DNA of 64,000 nucleotides from Asaia bogorensis. Lineage in GTDB: Bacteria > Pseudomonadota > Alphaproteobacteria > Acetobacterales > Acetobacteraceae. Where the stretch lies: the NCBI GenBank assembly GCA_943333505.2, contig CALQTN020000006.1:45560-109559 (forward strand). Direction: 5' to 3'. The translations under genes were made by a program, and so were the position numbers. The notes beneath the pieces are model-generated. The model was not told the origin of the DNA. It worked only from the letters and a program-made list of their open reading frames with translations, and made no database searches. This document shows positions 33,761 to 42,998 of the stretch, in pieces (positions within the stretch are counted from its first letter, which is position 1; each line of letters opens with the position of its first letter).

Positions 33761-35080
33761 ATGACAACGACCGCCATCATCCTCGCCGCCGGTTTCGGGA
33801 CCCGAATGAAGTCGGCGCTGCCCAAGGCGCTCCACCCAATCGCCGGACGGCCGATGCTGCGCCATTTGCTGGCGAGTTGCGAGGCGGTGTTTGACCGCAT
33901 CGTGGTTGTGATCGGCCCGGGCATGGATGCCGTCGCCAAACTCGCTGCGCCACATACTGTGGTTGTGCAGCATGATCGGCTCGGCACCGCGCACGCGGCG
34001 CTGCAGGCCGCAGACTATTTCGGCGATGGTGAGGTTGCAGTGCTGTACGCCGATAATCCGCTGATCACGCCGGCAACCCTCAGCCGTTTGCTCGATCGGC
34101 GCGCGGCCCCCGATATCGGGCTTGCGCTCCTGGCGATGCGCCCGGCCGATCCGGGTCGCTATGGCCGGGTGATCGCCAATGGCGGGCTGGTCGAACGGAT
34201 CATCGAATGGGCGGAAGCCGACATCGTTGAGCGTGAAATCGGGCTGTGCAACGCCGGCGTCTTGTGCGGTAACGCGGCAATGATGCGGCGCTGGCTTGGC
34301 ATGGTGCACAACGATAATGCCAAGGGCGAGTATTATCTCACCGATCTGGTGGCGCTCGCCCGGGCCGAGGCCGAACATGTCGCAGTGGTTGAAGCCCCGG
34401 AAGCCGAATTGCGCGGGATCAACTCGCGCGTCGAACTCGCCGCCGCCGAGGCAACCGTGCAGGCCTGGCTCCGCGTCGCCGCGATGGAAGCCGGCGTGAC
34501 GATGACCGCACCCGACAGCGTATTTCTGTGCAGTGATACCGTGTTCGAGCAGGATGTCAGCATCGGTCCCGATGTGGTGTTCGGCCCCGGCGTGACGGTG
34601 CGGACCGGCGCGGTAATCAAAAGCTTCTGCCATATCGAAGGTGCCGAGATCGGACCTGGCGCAATCATTGGCCCGTTCGCCCGGCTGCGGCCTGGCACCA
34701 GGATCGGTGCGGATGCCCATATCGGAAATTTCGTCGAGTTGAAAAACACTGCGTTCGGCGACGGCGCCAAGGCGAGCCATTTGTCGTATCTTGGTGACAG
34801 CGATATCGGGGCTGGCACCAATATTGGCGCCGGCACTATTACCTGCAATTACGATGGCTACGACAAGCACCGCACCACAATCGGGCAAAACGTTTTCATT
34901 GGTTCAGACTCCGTGCTTGTCGCGCCGGTCACCATTGGCGACGGCGCGTTCGTGACTGCGGGCAGTGTGATCACCAAGAATGTCGCTCCTGATGCGATGG
35001 CGTTTGGGCGTGCCAAGCAAGTCGACAAACTAGGGCGGGCGGCAGAATTTCGTACCCTCCATTCCAAGCAAAAGGGATAA
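33761..35080 (+). CDS. glmU: Bifunctional GlcNAc-1-P uridyltransferase / GlcN-1-P acetyltransferase
   Basis: This 439-aa enzyme makes UDP-GlcNAc. The N-terminal pyrophosphorylase shows ILAAGFGTRMKSALPKALHP, HDRLGTAHAALQA, ADNPLI, GRVI and NAGVLCG. The C-terminal left-handed beta-helix has hexapeptide repeats, then GNFVELKNTAFGDGAKASHL, GAGTITCNYDGYDKH and SVITKNV. ATG 33761 begins TTTAIILAAG; longer frames overlap the divergent genes and have no homology. glmS follows after 4 bp, so both steps of UDP-GlcNAc supply are in one operon. Confidence 0.95.
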   Translation: MTTTAIILAAGFGTRMKSALPKALHPIAGRPMLRHLLASCEAVFDRIVVVIGPGMDAVAKLAAPHTVVVQHDRLGTAHAALQAADYFGDGEVAVLYADNPLITPATLSRLLDRRAAPDIGLALLAMRPADPGRYGRVIANGGLVERIIEWAEADIVEREIGLCNAGVLCGNAAMMRRWLGMVHNDNAKGEYYLTDLVALARAEAEHVAVVEAPEAELRGINSRVELAAAEATVQAWLRVAAMEAGVTMTAPDSVFLCSDTVFEQDVSIGPDVVFGPGVTVRTGAVIKSFCHIEGAEIGPGAIIGPFARLRPGTRIGADAHIGNFVELKNTAFGDGAKASHLSYLGDSDIGAGTNIGAGTITCNYDGYDKHRTTIGQNVFIGSDSVLVAPVTIGDGAFVTAGSVITKNVAPDAMAFGRAKQVDKLGRAAEFRTLHSKQKG

Positions 35081-35084
35081 TTTT

Positions 35085-36908
35085 ATGTGCGGCATCGTCG
35101 GTGTAATTGGCGCACGTCCTGCAGCGACTTTAATCCTGGATGCCCTGCGCCGGCTGGAATATCGCGGCTATGACAGCGCCGGGATCGCAACTTTGGTCGA
35201 TGGCCAAATCGATCGCCGCCGGGCCGCTGGCAAGCTGCGCAACCTGGCCGACGTTTTGGACGCCGAACCGCTCGCGGGCACCACTGGCGTCGGACATACG
35301 CGCTGGGCCACTCACGGCGCCCCGACTGAGGCCAATGCCCATCCGCATGGGACTGCGCGCGTATCGATCGTCCATAACGGGATCATCGAAAACCACGCCG
35401 AATTGCGCGCCGAGCTCGAAGCCGCCGGCCAGGTGTTCACTTCGGAAACGGATACTGAAACCGTTGCCCAGCTATTCGATCTCTACCTTGGGCAGGGCAT
35501 GACGCCGATCGAGGCCGCACGCGCCGCGTTTCCGCGCCTTGAAGGGGCGTATGCGCTGGCGATGGTGTTCGCGGGCCACCCGGAATTGATGATCGGCGCC
35601 CAGCTTGGCGCACCTTTGGCGGTCGGGTTTGGCGACGGCGAAATGTTCCTTGGCAGCGATGCGCTGGCGCTGGCGCCACTGACGCAACGGATCGCGTTTC
35701 TGAACGATGGGGACTGGAGCGTGGTGTCCCGCGATGGCGCGCGCTTCTTCACCATGGACGGCACCGAAGTCCAGCGCGAAATCCGCCGCACCGCAGTTTC
35801 CGGTGCAGCGGTCGGCAAAGGCAATTACCGCCATTTCATGGAAAAGGAATTGCACGAACATCCTGCGGTGATCGGCGATACGTTGCGTCAGATGATCAAT
35901 CCGGCAACCCGCGCGGTCGCCATGCCCGGCCTGCCGTTCGATCCGGCAAAACTTGCCCGCGTCAGCTTTTCCGGCTGCGGCGGCGCCTATTTCGCAGCGC
36001 TCGCCGGCCGGCATTGGATGGAGGAAATCGCGCGGATTTCCGCCGATGTCGATGTGGCAAGCGAACTGCGTTACCGCGAGCCGCCAGTGGTGCCTGACAC
36101 GCTCGGCATTCTGGTGTCCCAGTCTGGTGAAACCGCCGATACCATGGCGGCGTTGCGTTACATGCAGGCGCAGAAAATGCCGGTGCTGTCGGTGGTCAAT
36201 GTGCCGGAAAGCACCATGGCGCGGGCATCCGATGCGGTGATGCTGACCATCGCCGGACCGGAAATCGCAGTGGCATCGACCAAGGCGTTCACCGCCCAAT
36301 TGACTGTCCTGGCCTGCATCGCCATTGCATTTGGTCGCCAGCGCGGCACCATCGACATGGCGCGTGAAGCGGCGCTTACCGATGCCTTGCTGCAAATCCC
36401 GGCAGCTTCTGCCAGTGTCCTGGACAATGCCGGCGAAATTCAACGTGTCGCCCGCCGCATCGCCGAGGCGCGGGACGTGCTGTATCTCGGGCGTGGCGCG
36501 AATTACGCCATAGCGCTCGAGGGCGCGCTGAAGCTCAAGGAAATTTGCTACATCCACGCTGAAGGTTACGCGGCGGGCGAAATGAAACACGGGCCGATCG
36601 CGCTGATCGACAAGAACGTGCCGGTGATTGCCATCGCCCCGAGCGGACCGTTATTCGAGAAAACCGCGTCAAACCTGCAGGAAGCCGCCGCCCGCGGCGG
36701 GCAGATTGTGGCCCTGACCGACGCGGCTGGGGCGGTGAAACTGCGCAGCTTTGCAGTCGAAGTGGTGGTGATGCCGACGGTCGATCCGTTTGTTGCCCCG
36801 ATCCTCTACGCCATTCCGGTGCAGTTGCTGGCCTATCATGTCGCGTTACTGAAAGGCACCGATGTCGATCAGCCGCGCAATCTGGCGAAATCGGTGACTG
36901 TTGAATAG
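35085..36908 (+). CDS. glmS: Glucosamine--fructose-6-phosphate aminotransferase (isomerizing)
   Basis: This 607-aa enzyme forms glucosamine-6-phosphate from fructose-6-P and glutamine. The N-terminal Cys2 nucleophile is in MCGIVGVIG, with RRLEYRGYDSAGIAT, HTRWATHG and NGIIENH completing the glutaminase domain. Two SIS domains follow, with SQSGETADTMAALR, STKAFTAQL, and the C-terminal KSVTVE. AAGGGAT precedes the start. Its stop codon abuts the stop of the convergent regulator gene with no base between. Confidence 0.96.
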   Translation: MCGIVGVIGARPAATLILDALRRLEYRGYDSAGIATLVDGQIDRRRAAGKLRNLADVLDAEPLAGTTGVGHTRWATHGAPTEANAHPHGTARVSIVHNGIIENHAELRAELEAAGQVFTSETDTETVAQLFDLYLGQGMTPIEAARAAFPRLEGAYALAMVFAGHPELMIGAQLGAPLAVGFGDGEMFLGSDALALAPLTQRIAFLNDGDWSVVSRDGARFFTMDGTEVQREIRRTAVSGAAVGKGNYRHFMEKELHEHPAVIGDTLRQMINPATRAVAMPGLPFDPAKLARVSFSGCGGAYFAALAGRHWMEEIARISADVDVASELRYREPPVVPDTLGILVSQSGETADTMAALRYMQAQKMPVLSVVNVPESTMARASDAVMLTIAGPEIAVASTKAFTAQLTVLACIAIAFGRQRGTIDMAREAALTDALLQIPAASASVLDNAGEIQRVARRIAEARDVLYLGRGANYAIALEGALKLKEICYIHAEGYAAGEMKHGPIALIDKNVPVIAIAPSGPLFEKTASNLQEAAARGGQIVALTDAAGAVKLRSFAVEVVVMPTVDPFVAPILYAIPVQLLAYHVALLKGTDVDQPRNLAKSVTVE

Positions 36909-38300
36909 TTACCGCGAAAAACGGTAAGGCGCCGTACTCGTCGTCGTCAGCGGATCCAGCGCCAGGCGGTGTTCCAGCGGCGGGAAGGCGCGGCTCTGAC
37001 AATCGGGCCGGTCACATAATCTGCATGACAACCCAATGCCAACCACTGCGCGTTCGATCTCGACCGCATCGGCATAGACCATCTGTCCGGCATGGCTGAC
37101 ATCGCAGCCCATGGCGACAACATGCACCGGCGCTGGTTCGCCCCAGGCAGCCGATGATGCAATGACCGCGCGGGCGAAGCATAAAAATGTTGCGCCATCG
37201 GGCAGCCGTGCCACCTGCACCCGCATGTTGCCGGGTGTGGCAAACGCAGTGTGCACCACCCAGCGCGGGCACGACCCGCCGTAGCGCGCGAAAGGGAACG
37301 CGGCGGCGGAAAATCGTTTCGTCACGTTGCCCGCAGGATCGACACGGAGGAAGAAGAACGGCACCCCGCGTGCGCCGGGACGTTGCAAACTCGCCAGACG
37401 CTGGCACGCTTGTTCAAAGCTTACCCCGAAGCGGTCTGCTAGCGCATCGACATCGTGGCGCAACGCGCCCGCCGCTTCGAGGAAGGGCACATAGGGCATC
37501 AGCAAGGCGGCCGCCAGGTAGTTCAGCAGCCCGATGCGGATCAGCCCGGCGGCTTCCGGGGAGGATGGATCGGCGAGGGTGATTTCGGCTTCGACCAACC
37601 CGCGCAGTTCCAGCAATGACAACTGGAACGCCATGTGAAAGCCACGACTTTCACGGGGTAAACGTTCCGATAGCAGTAACTGTCGCGCTGCCGCGTCGTA
37701 ACGTCGCAAAGTACCTTCGATCGGGGCGACCCGCACGTTCAATTCATGCTTGCGACGCAAGCGTTCGGCGATGGCGTGGTTGAGCTCGGACGGCGCCGCG
37801 TTCAGCTCTGTCCCCAGCGCCTCGGCGCCCGCTTCGAGGGCGGGGAAGTAGTTGGCGCGTTCATTGAAGAAATCGCGGGCTTCTTCGGTTGGCAGCAAAA
37901 CCACGCGGCCACTTGGCAGCGCGATACCGCTTGAATCCTCCCGCGCCACCCGCCAGGCGCGATACAAAGCCAGCACCGCGCGCGCTGCCGCCGGGCTGCT
38001 GGCGGCAAGCGCACTGGCTTCCGCATCTGGCACCGGATCGGCGGATAGCATCGGGTCTGCGAAAATCTCCCGCAGCTGGGTTTCCAACTGGCGTTCGGAC
38101 GTGCCGGATAAAGCCGCCAGATCGACCTTCAAGACTTCGGTCAGTTTGATCAGCAGACTAGCCGACAGCGCCCGCTGGTCGTGTTCGATCAGGTTCAGAT
38201 AGCTCGCCGAAATACCCAGCCTTGTCGCCAAAGCTGCCTGGGTGATGCGTTGTTCGAGCCGCAAGCGGCGGACCGTGCGCCCGATCAGAGGCTTCGCCAT
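36909..38300 (-). CDS. XRE-family short-chain acyl-CoA-type regulator (RamB/ScfR-like)
   Basis: This 463-aa transcription factor has an N-terminal HTH (RRLRLEQRITQAALATRLGI then SASYLNLIEHDQRALS, about 11-48), a DUF955-like middle lacking an HExxH motif, and a C-terminal DUF2083-type region with the Cys cluster LSCRLCDRPDCQSRAFPP. RamB and related proteins of this class control acetate and propionate genes, including isocitrate lyase and the glyoxylate/methylcitrate pathways. The gene is divergent from aceA with 140 bp between, so regulation of aceA is strongly suggested but inferred. Confidence 0.85.
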   Translation of the reverse strand: MAKPLIGRTVRRLRLEQRITQAALATRLGISASYLNLIEHDQRALSASLLIKLTEVLKVDLAALSGTSERQLETQLREIFADPMLSADPVPDAEASALAASSPAAARAVLALYRAWRVAREDSSGIALPSGRVVLLPTEEARDFFNERANYFPALEAGAEALGTELNAAPSELNHAIAERLRRKHELNVRVAPIEGTLRRYDAAARQLLLSERLPRESRGFHMAFQLSLLELRGLVEAEITLADPSSPEAAGLIRIGLLNYLAAALLMPYVPFLEAAGALRHDVDALADRFGVSFEQACQRLASLQRPGARGVPFFFLRVDPAGNVTKRFSAAAFPFARYGGSCPRWVVHTAFATPGNMRVQVARLPDGATFLCFARAVIASSAAWGEPAPVHVVAMGCDVSHAGQMVYADAVEIERAVVGIGLSCRLCDRPDCQSRAFPPLEHRLALDPLTTTSTAPYRFSR

Positions 38301-38324
38301 ACTTTACAGCCTTTACTGATTTAC

Positions 38325-38337
38325 AAGTTTGCAAGTT
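38325..38337. promoter_or_regulatory. Candidate RamB/ScfR-type operator in the aceA/regulator gap
   Basis: AAGTTTGCAAGTT (reverse AACTTGCAAACTT) resembles the TTTGCAAA-centred site reported for RamB. It lies between the divergent starts, 24 bp from the regulator ATG, in an AT-rich stretch where TTTAC recurs at roughly 10-bp spacing (38303-38324). Binding is inferred only. Confidence 0.4.
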
Positions 38338-38440
38338 AAGAAAGTTACTCAATTGCGCGTCTAAACGTATTTTCCCGATTTTCTTCGCAGATGCAATGTG
38401 AATAATTCACTTCATCGACCCTGTCCCATTGGAGCCCATC

Positions 38441-39799
38441 ATGATCAACACCCAGACCCCGAATTTCGCCCCCGACGGTATGTCCAGCGGCCCGGCTTTC
38501 GACGCCGAGCGCTTCAACGGCATTGTCCGCGACTATACTCCTGCTGACGTTGCACGCCTGTCTGGTTCTTTCCGGGTCAAGCACACCATGGCCGACATGG
38601 GCGCACGCCGCCTGTGGTCGCTGCTGAAGTCCGAACCCTTCGTCAACACGCTCGGCGCGCTGACTGGCAACCAGGCCGTGCAGCAGGTCAAGGCCGGCTT
38701 GAAGGCGATTTATTTGTCGGGTTGGCAGGTTGCAGCCGACGCCAACACCGCGGGCCAGATGTATCCCGACCAGTCGCTCTATCCGGTCGATTCAGTGCCG
38801 AATGTCGTGAAGCGCATCAATGCCGCGCTGCGCCGTTGTGACCAGATCGCCACCATGGAAGGCGACCAGTCCATGCATTGGATGGCGCCGATTGTGGCCG
38901 ACGCCGAAGCTGGCTTTGGCGGGGCGCTGAATGCCTATGAACTGATGCGGGCGATGATCGAAGCGGGTGCGGCCGGTGTGCACTTTGAAGACCAGTTGGC
39001 GAGCGAAAAGAAGTGCGGCCATCTCGGCGGCAAGGTTCTGGTGCCGATTAGCCAGCATATCCGCACCCTGAACGCGGCCCGCCTTGCCGCCGACGTCGAA
39101 GGCGTGCCGACCGTGCTGCTGTGCCGCACCGACAGCCAGTCCGCCCAGCTGCTGACTGCCGATGTCGACGAGCGCGACCGTCCGTTCATCAGCGACGAAC
39201 GCACCGCCGAAGGCTTCTTCCGCATCAAGCCGGGCGTCGGGGTTGACTATGCGATTGCCCGTTCGATCGCCTACGCGCCCTATGCTGACCTGCTGTGGTG
39301 GGAAACGTCGGACCCGAACCTGGCCGATGCCGAGCGTTTCGCAAATGAAATGCACAAGAAGTTCCCCGGCAAGATGCTGGCCTATAACTGCTCCCCGAGC
39401 TTCAACTGGCAGAAGAAGCTACCGCCGAAAGATATTGCGAACTTCCAGCGCGCGATCGGTGCGATGGGCTATAAGTTCCAGTTCGTGACCCTGGCGGGTT
39501 TCCACAGCCTGAACCATTCCATGTTCAAGCTGGCGCTGGGCTACAAGGATCGCGGCATGGAAGCCTATTCGGAACTGCAACAGGCCGAATTCGCGTCCGA
39601 ACCCGATGGCTACACCGCAACGCGCCATCAGCGCGAAGTGGGTGTGTCCTACTTCGATGCGGTTGCCATGGCGGTGTCGGGCGGCAAGTCCAGCACCACC
39701 GCCTTTGCTGGCAGCACCGAGGCTGATCAGTTCCACGATCATGATGACCATGCGCCAGCGGCGGTTGCTCCGGCCCCCGTACCTGTCGCTGTGGCCTAA
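38441..39799 (+). CDS. aceA: Isocitrate lyase
   Basis: This 452-aa enzyme splits isocitrate to glyoxylate and succinate in the glyoxylate shunt. The signature [14 protein letters not shown] with the catalytic Cys is present, along with [19 protein letters not shown] and [15 protein letters not shown] 38441 has GGAG 6 nt upstream. After the usual C-terminal [10 protein letters not shown] there is an extra tail of about 20 residues, [20 protein letters not shown], rich in His, Ala and Pro and not typical of the family. Transcription ends at the strong terminator at 39921. Confidence 0.95.
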   Translation: MINTQTPNFAPDGMSSGPAFDAERFNGIVRDYTPADVARLSGSFRVKHTMADMGARRLWSLLKSEPFVNTLGALTGNQAVQQVKAGLKAIYLSGWQVAADANTAGQMYPDQSLYPVDSVPNVVKRINAALRRCDQIATMEGDQSMHWMAPIVADAEAGFGGALNAYELMRAMIEAGAAGVHFEDQLASEKKCGHLGGKVLVPISQHIRTLNAARLAADVEGVPTVLLCRTDSQSAQLLTADVDERDRPFISDERTAEGFFRIKPGVGVDYAIARSIAYAPYADLLWWETSDPNLADAERFANEMHKKFPGKMLAYNCSPSFNWQKKLPPKDIANFQRAIGAMGYKFQFVTLAGFHSLNHSMFKLALGYKDRGMEAYSELQQAEFASEPDGYTATRHQREVGVSYFDAVAMAVSGGKSSTTAFAGSTEADQFHDHDDHAPAAVAPAPVPVAVA

Positions 39800-39920
39800 C
39801 AGGATCACGACGAGGGCCTTGTGCACGGCCATGCCTGGGCGTCCAACGTGCCGTCCTGGAAGTAAGAATAGAGAGGGAATGTTCTGAGCTTGGCGCTGGG
39901 TAATATCCCACCGCCACTGG

Positions 39921-39971
39921 CCCACCCGGTCTGCCGTCCCGTCCCCCGTGACGGCAGACCGGGTGGGTTTT
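39921..39971 (+). terminator. Strong rho-independent terminator after aceA
   Basis: A perfect 17-bp GC-rich stem, CCCACCCGGTCTGCCGT (39921-39937) with its complement at 39951-39967, has a 13-nt loop and is followed by TTTT. The 120 bp between the aceA stop and the stem contain no convincing gene. Confidence 0.9.
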
Positions 39972-40002
39972 CTCTTCTGTTGGAATACGATTTAGGCCCG
40001 CA

Positions 40003-40542
40003 TTACCCGGATTTGTCGCCATCGTCATCAAGGGCAATCGGGAGAGTGAGTTCGCCTTGAAGCTTCTCGGGAGGAAGTGGGAGCTGGTTGATCGTGACAA
40101 CTTGTAGATTATCTCGCATCGAAAAACGGGCAATGTCCTGGTCATTTGAATAGATAGTCTCTGCACCTTCCACCTTTGCAATGGCCACAATCTGCCGATC
40201 GAACTTCACCTTCTGCCACGACGAAGCTGATCCCTCTTTCTTATCGTGCGCCCGTATCGCTTCCCGATGGGCGGCAGCTGCTTCGACGGCGGCTTTCGTA
40301 CCGAACGGAACGATTTTGAAATGCGACGAGCGGCTGATAATGTCCAAGTATCGAGCGGCAGCATCTCCTGCGCCGATCAATACCTCGCTCAACGCGGGCG
40401 TTTGCACGATAATCCTCGTGCGTGTCTTTTCAAGCGAACGCACCAGAAAATTCACCCGCTCACCACGGTCGTCATCGCTGCCTGCGCCAACTCTCGGGTC
40501 CAGAAGCGCTATAAGAAAAGATGCATCAAATACGACTGGCAT
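40003..40542 (-). CDS. PIN-domain protein (putative ribonuclease)
   Basis: This 179-aa protein starts VVFDASFLIALLDP, the PIN-domain N-terminus with its first acidic residue. Downstream are ALSEVL (second acid) and FDRQIVAIAKVEGAETIYSNDQDIARFS, holding the later Asp residues (D-R-Q-I-V-A-I-A and S-N-D-Q-D). That pattern supports a Mg-dependent RNase like VapC, but the protein is longer than the usual 120-140 aa. ATG 40542 follows the stop of the 248-aa partner with no gap (TGAATG). GC content and codon choice look lower than in neighbouring genes. Confidence 0.8.
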   Translation of the reverse strand: MPVVFDASFLIALLDPRVGAGSDDDRGERVNFLVRSLEKTRTRIIVQTPALSEVLIGAGDAAARYLDIISRSSHFKIVPFGTKAAVEAAAAHREAIRAHDKKEGSASSWQKVKFDRQIVAIAKVEGAETIYSNDQDIARFSMRDNLQVVTINQLPLPPEKLQGELTLPIALDDDGDKSG

Positions 40543-41289
40543 TCAGTGCAGCGATTTTTGTGCGCCGCGGAGGCCAATCACATCAGCCAATTCCGCATCA
40601 TTCTGCCATTCGCCTCCGCCGATTGCTCGTAGCTTCGCCACAACATCCACGAGAGGCGCATCATCGATACCCTCGAAATTCGAGATATCAAATTGCTGGA
40701 GCGTCCAGCTACCAGTTGCCTCACGAATCCATTTGCCAACGCCGTGGACCCTGAGCGTCGCGCCAAGGTAGTGCTGGGCAAGTTGCCTCGATATGGCGAT
40801 CGTCGTTTGGCATCGATGCTCAGTGCCTTCAAGATCCTTGAGCAAGATTGGTACTGACTCATCTCGCCCACCCAGGCGAATGACGGTCCCATCGAGCGAG
40901 CCTGCCTCACGAAACGGCCCATAGCGGGTTGGCTTCGGCCCCAAGCGGCCAGGAAAAATGATAATTTCCGCCCCACCATCGGCACTAAGTGAGGCGACAG
41001 CATTATCGTTCACCAGCAGCAAATCAAGCGCCCGAAAGGCCCGCAGCGCGTCCTTCGGTGCAGTACCGTCGCGGATATGCCTAAGGCGCTCCGCGACCTT
41101 TGGAACCGCAACTGCCTCGACACCACAAACCACTATCGCACTACCGGGTCGCAGCTCGGTGAAATGCACACGCTCCTGCTCGCCAAGGAGGCGCGCAAAT
41201 TCCGTCATATATTCCGCCAAGCGGGCCATCGGCAGAGAAGCGAGGCTGAAGACGTCAATCTTTAGCTGATAACTTTGATCGTCCGACAT
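40543..41289 (-). CDS. Unknown 248-aa partner of the PIN protein
   Basis: I do not recognise a named domain. The protein begins SYQLKIDVFSLASLPMARLA, with EYMTEFARLLG then VHFTELRPGSAIVV; mid-protein blocks include AEIIIFPGR, PFREAGSLDGTVIRLGG and LGATLRVHGVGKWIR. It ends in a hydrophilic region. The layout suggests an N-terminal alpha/beta domain and a middle beta-domain. No HTH, signal peptide or membrane segment is visible. It directly precedes the PIN gene on the same strand with zero spacing, so it may be an antitoxin-like or target-recognition partner. It is much larger than usual VapB antitoxins. Confidence 0.7.
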   Translation of the reverse strand: MSDDQSYQLKIDVFSLASLPMARLAEYMTEFARLLGEQERVHFTELRPGSAIVVCGVEAVAVPKVAERLRHIRDGTAPKDALRAFRALDLLLVNDNAVASLSADGGAEIIIFPGRLGPKPTRYGPFREAGSLDGTVIRLGGRDESVPILLKDLEGTEHRCQTTIAISRQLAQHYLGATLRVHGVGKWIREATGSWTLQQFDISNFEGIDDAPLVDVVAKLRAIGGGEWQNDAELADVIGLRGAQKSLH

Positions 41290-41431
41290 GCCGTCCGCCC
41301 TCCTTCCCCGACAAATGTTGCCCGGCGGAGGCTCAGGATTGGCTCCACGGAAACAACTCAGGCAACACTACGCCATCTTCAACGTTCTACTGCAACCTAA
41401 TCTAGTCACAGCAGTCGAGCTGAACCCGCGG

Positions 41432-42601
41432 TCACTCCGCCAGAGCCCGCATTTCGGCAAACAGATCCGACTTCCCCTCGAACCCGATCCCCGGCAGATC
41501 CGGCATGGTGATATGCCCGTCCACCACCCGCACGCCATCGGGAAATCCGCCATAGGGCTGGAACAGATCGGGGTAGCTTTCATTGCCGCCCAGCCCCAAC
41601 CCGGCGGCGATATTGAGCGACATCTGGTGCCCGCCGTGCGGGATCAGCCGGCGCCACGACCAGCCGGCTGCGGACATGGCAGCAAGGGTACGCTGGAATT
41701 CGCATAACCCATAGCTCAGCGCGCAATCGAATTGCAGCCAGTCTCGATCGGGGCGCATCCCGCCATGGCGCAACAGATTGCGGGCATCCTGGTGGCTGAA
41801 CAGGTTTTCCCCTGTTGCCATCGGGCCGGGATAGAAATCCGCCAGCACCGCCTGCAACTGGTAGTCGAGCGGATCCCCGGCTTCCTCGTACCAAAACAGA
41901 TCGTACGGTTGCAGCATGCGGGCATAGGCGATGGCGGTTTCGAGGTCGAAGCGGCCATTGGCGTCGACCGCCAGGCGGGCCTTGCCATCAAGCTCGGCCA
42001 GCACCGCCTCAATCCGGGTGCGGTCCTCATCAAGGCTCGCACCACCGATTTTCATTTTCACAACGTTGTAGCCACGGTCGAGATAGGACCGCATTTCCGC
42101 CCGTAGGGCCGAATTATCCTTGCCCGGATAATAATAGCCGCCCGCAGCATAAACGAAGACGCGCGGATCGGCGATGCGGCCATGGCGTTCGGCCAACATC
42201 CGAAACAGCGGCTTGCCGGCGATTTTGGCGACCGCGTCCCAAACCGCCATGTCGATCGTGCCAACGGCAACCGATCGTTCGCCATGCCCGCCGGGTTTTT
42301 CATTCGACATCATCGCCGCCCAGACTTTATCCGGATCGAGGTTGTCGGCTTCGGCGTTCAGTAAGGACGCCGGCGCGGCTTCCAGCACGCGGGCGGCAAA
42401 GCGTTCGCGGATCAATCCGCCCTGACCGTAGCGCCCGTTGGAGTTGAAACCGTAGCCGATCACCGGTTTGCCGTCGCGCATCACGTCGGTCACCACCGCA
42501 ACCAGGCTGGTGGTCATTTTGGAGAAGTCGATATAGGCGTTGCGGATCGGAGATGAGATCGGGCGGGTGATCTCGCGCACGTCGATGATGCGGACAGACA
42601 T
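41432..42601 (-). CDS. tarD: D-tartrate dehydratase-like enolase-superfamily enzyme
   Basis: This 389-aa enolase-superfamily acid-sugar dehydratase matches the Bradyrhizobium TarD type across landmarks: NAYIDFSKMTTSLVAVVTDV, YGFNSNGRYGQGGLIRERF, GYNVVKMKIGG (catalytic K-x-K), AVDANGRFDLE (metal Asp), WYEEAGDPLDY (metal Glu), ATGENLFSHQD (metal Glu) and IPHGGHQMSLN (catalytic His). The product would be oxaloacetate. ATG 42601 has AGGAG upstream. Function is assigned from recall of the characterised family. Confidence 0.87.
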   Translation of the reverse strand: MSVRIIDVREITRPISSPIRNAYIDFSKMTTSLVAVVTDVMRDGKPVIGYGFNSNGRYGQGGLIRERFAARVLEAAPASLLNAEADNLDPDKVWAAMMSNEKPGGHGERSVAVGTIDMAVWDAVAKIAGKPLFRMLAERHGRIADPRVFVYAAGGYYYPGKDNSALRAEMRSYLDRGYNVVKMKIGGASLDEDRTRIEAVLAELDGKARLAVDANGRFDLETAIAYARMLQPYDLFWYEEAGDPLDYQLQAVLADFYPGPMATGENLFSHQDARNLLRHGGMRPDRDWLQFDCALSYGLCEFQRTLAAMSAAGWSWRRLIPHGGHQMSLNIAAGLGLGGNESYPDLFQPYGGFPDGVRVVDGHITMPDLPGIGFEGKSDLFAEMRALAE

Positions 42602-42664
42602 GGCGGGGCTCCTGGCGTTCGGCGGGCTGGTGGCAAGCCATCCCCTGCTACACAACCCGCCGCG

Positions 42665-42859
42665 CTATGGCCAGTGCGGCAGGATTACCCGCCCGAGGCT
42701 GTGGCGTACTCGGCGGCAATGCTCGAAAATTTCCCACAATTCGGGTCGCCGTAATATTTTCTTGACTTTGCTGCGGCGCATCATTAGATCCCCGCTGCGC
42801 TCCTTGATGTGGTTCAGTGCGCTGCCAGCCGACCGCGCTCCGACATTGAAAAATGTCAT
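42665..42859 (-). CDS. Small basic hypothetical protein (doubtful)
   Basis: A 64-codon frame from ATG 42859 encodes a basic peptide with MMRRSKVKKILRRPELWEIF in the centre. There is no good ribosome site and no recognised family. It lies in the 397-bp gap between the divergent tarD and helicase genes. It may be spurious. Confidence 0.25.
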   Translation of the reverse strand: MTFFNVGARSAGSALNHIKERSGDLMMRRSKVKKILRRPELWEIFEHCRRVRHSLGRVILPHWP

Positions 42860-42948
42860 GGTCCGGCCTTAGCGACCCAGGTAGCCCTTTTCACTCAGCA
42901 ATTCGCGCCGGCCTGCGGTCCTGTTGACCGCGATGGTCGCATGTTTGT

Positions 42949-42969
42949 CACACCCCTATCGCGGGTGTG
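42949..42969 (+). promoter_or_regulatory. Leader hairpin upstream of the DEAD-box helicase
   Basis: CACACCC (42949-42955) pairs with GGGTGTG (42963-42969), loop of 7 nt, ending 29 bp before the helicase start. Helicase leaders are often structured; whether this one regulates is not known. Confidence 0.4.
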
Positions 42970-42998
42970 CGACGCATTGCGTCCGGTTTTGAAAGACT

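Noticed and set aside
39800..39920. Short ORF after aceA (around 39831)
   Set aside because: Eighteen codons, no ribosome site, inside the 3' untranslated region before the terminator.
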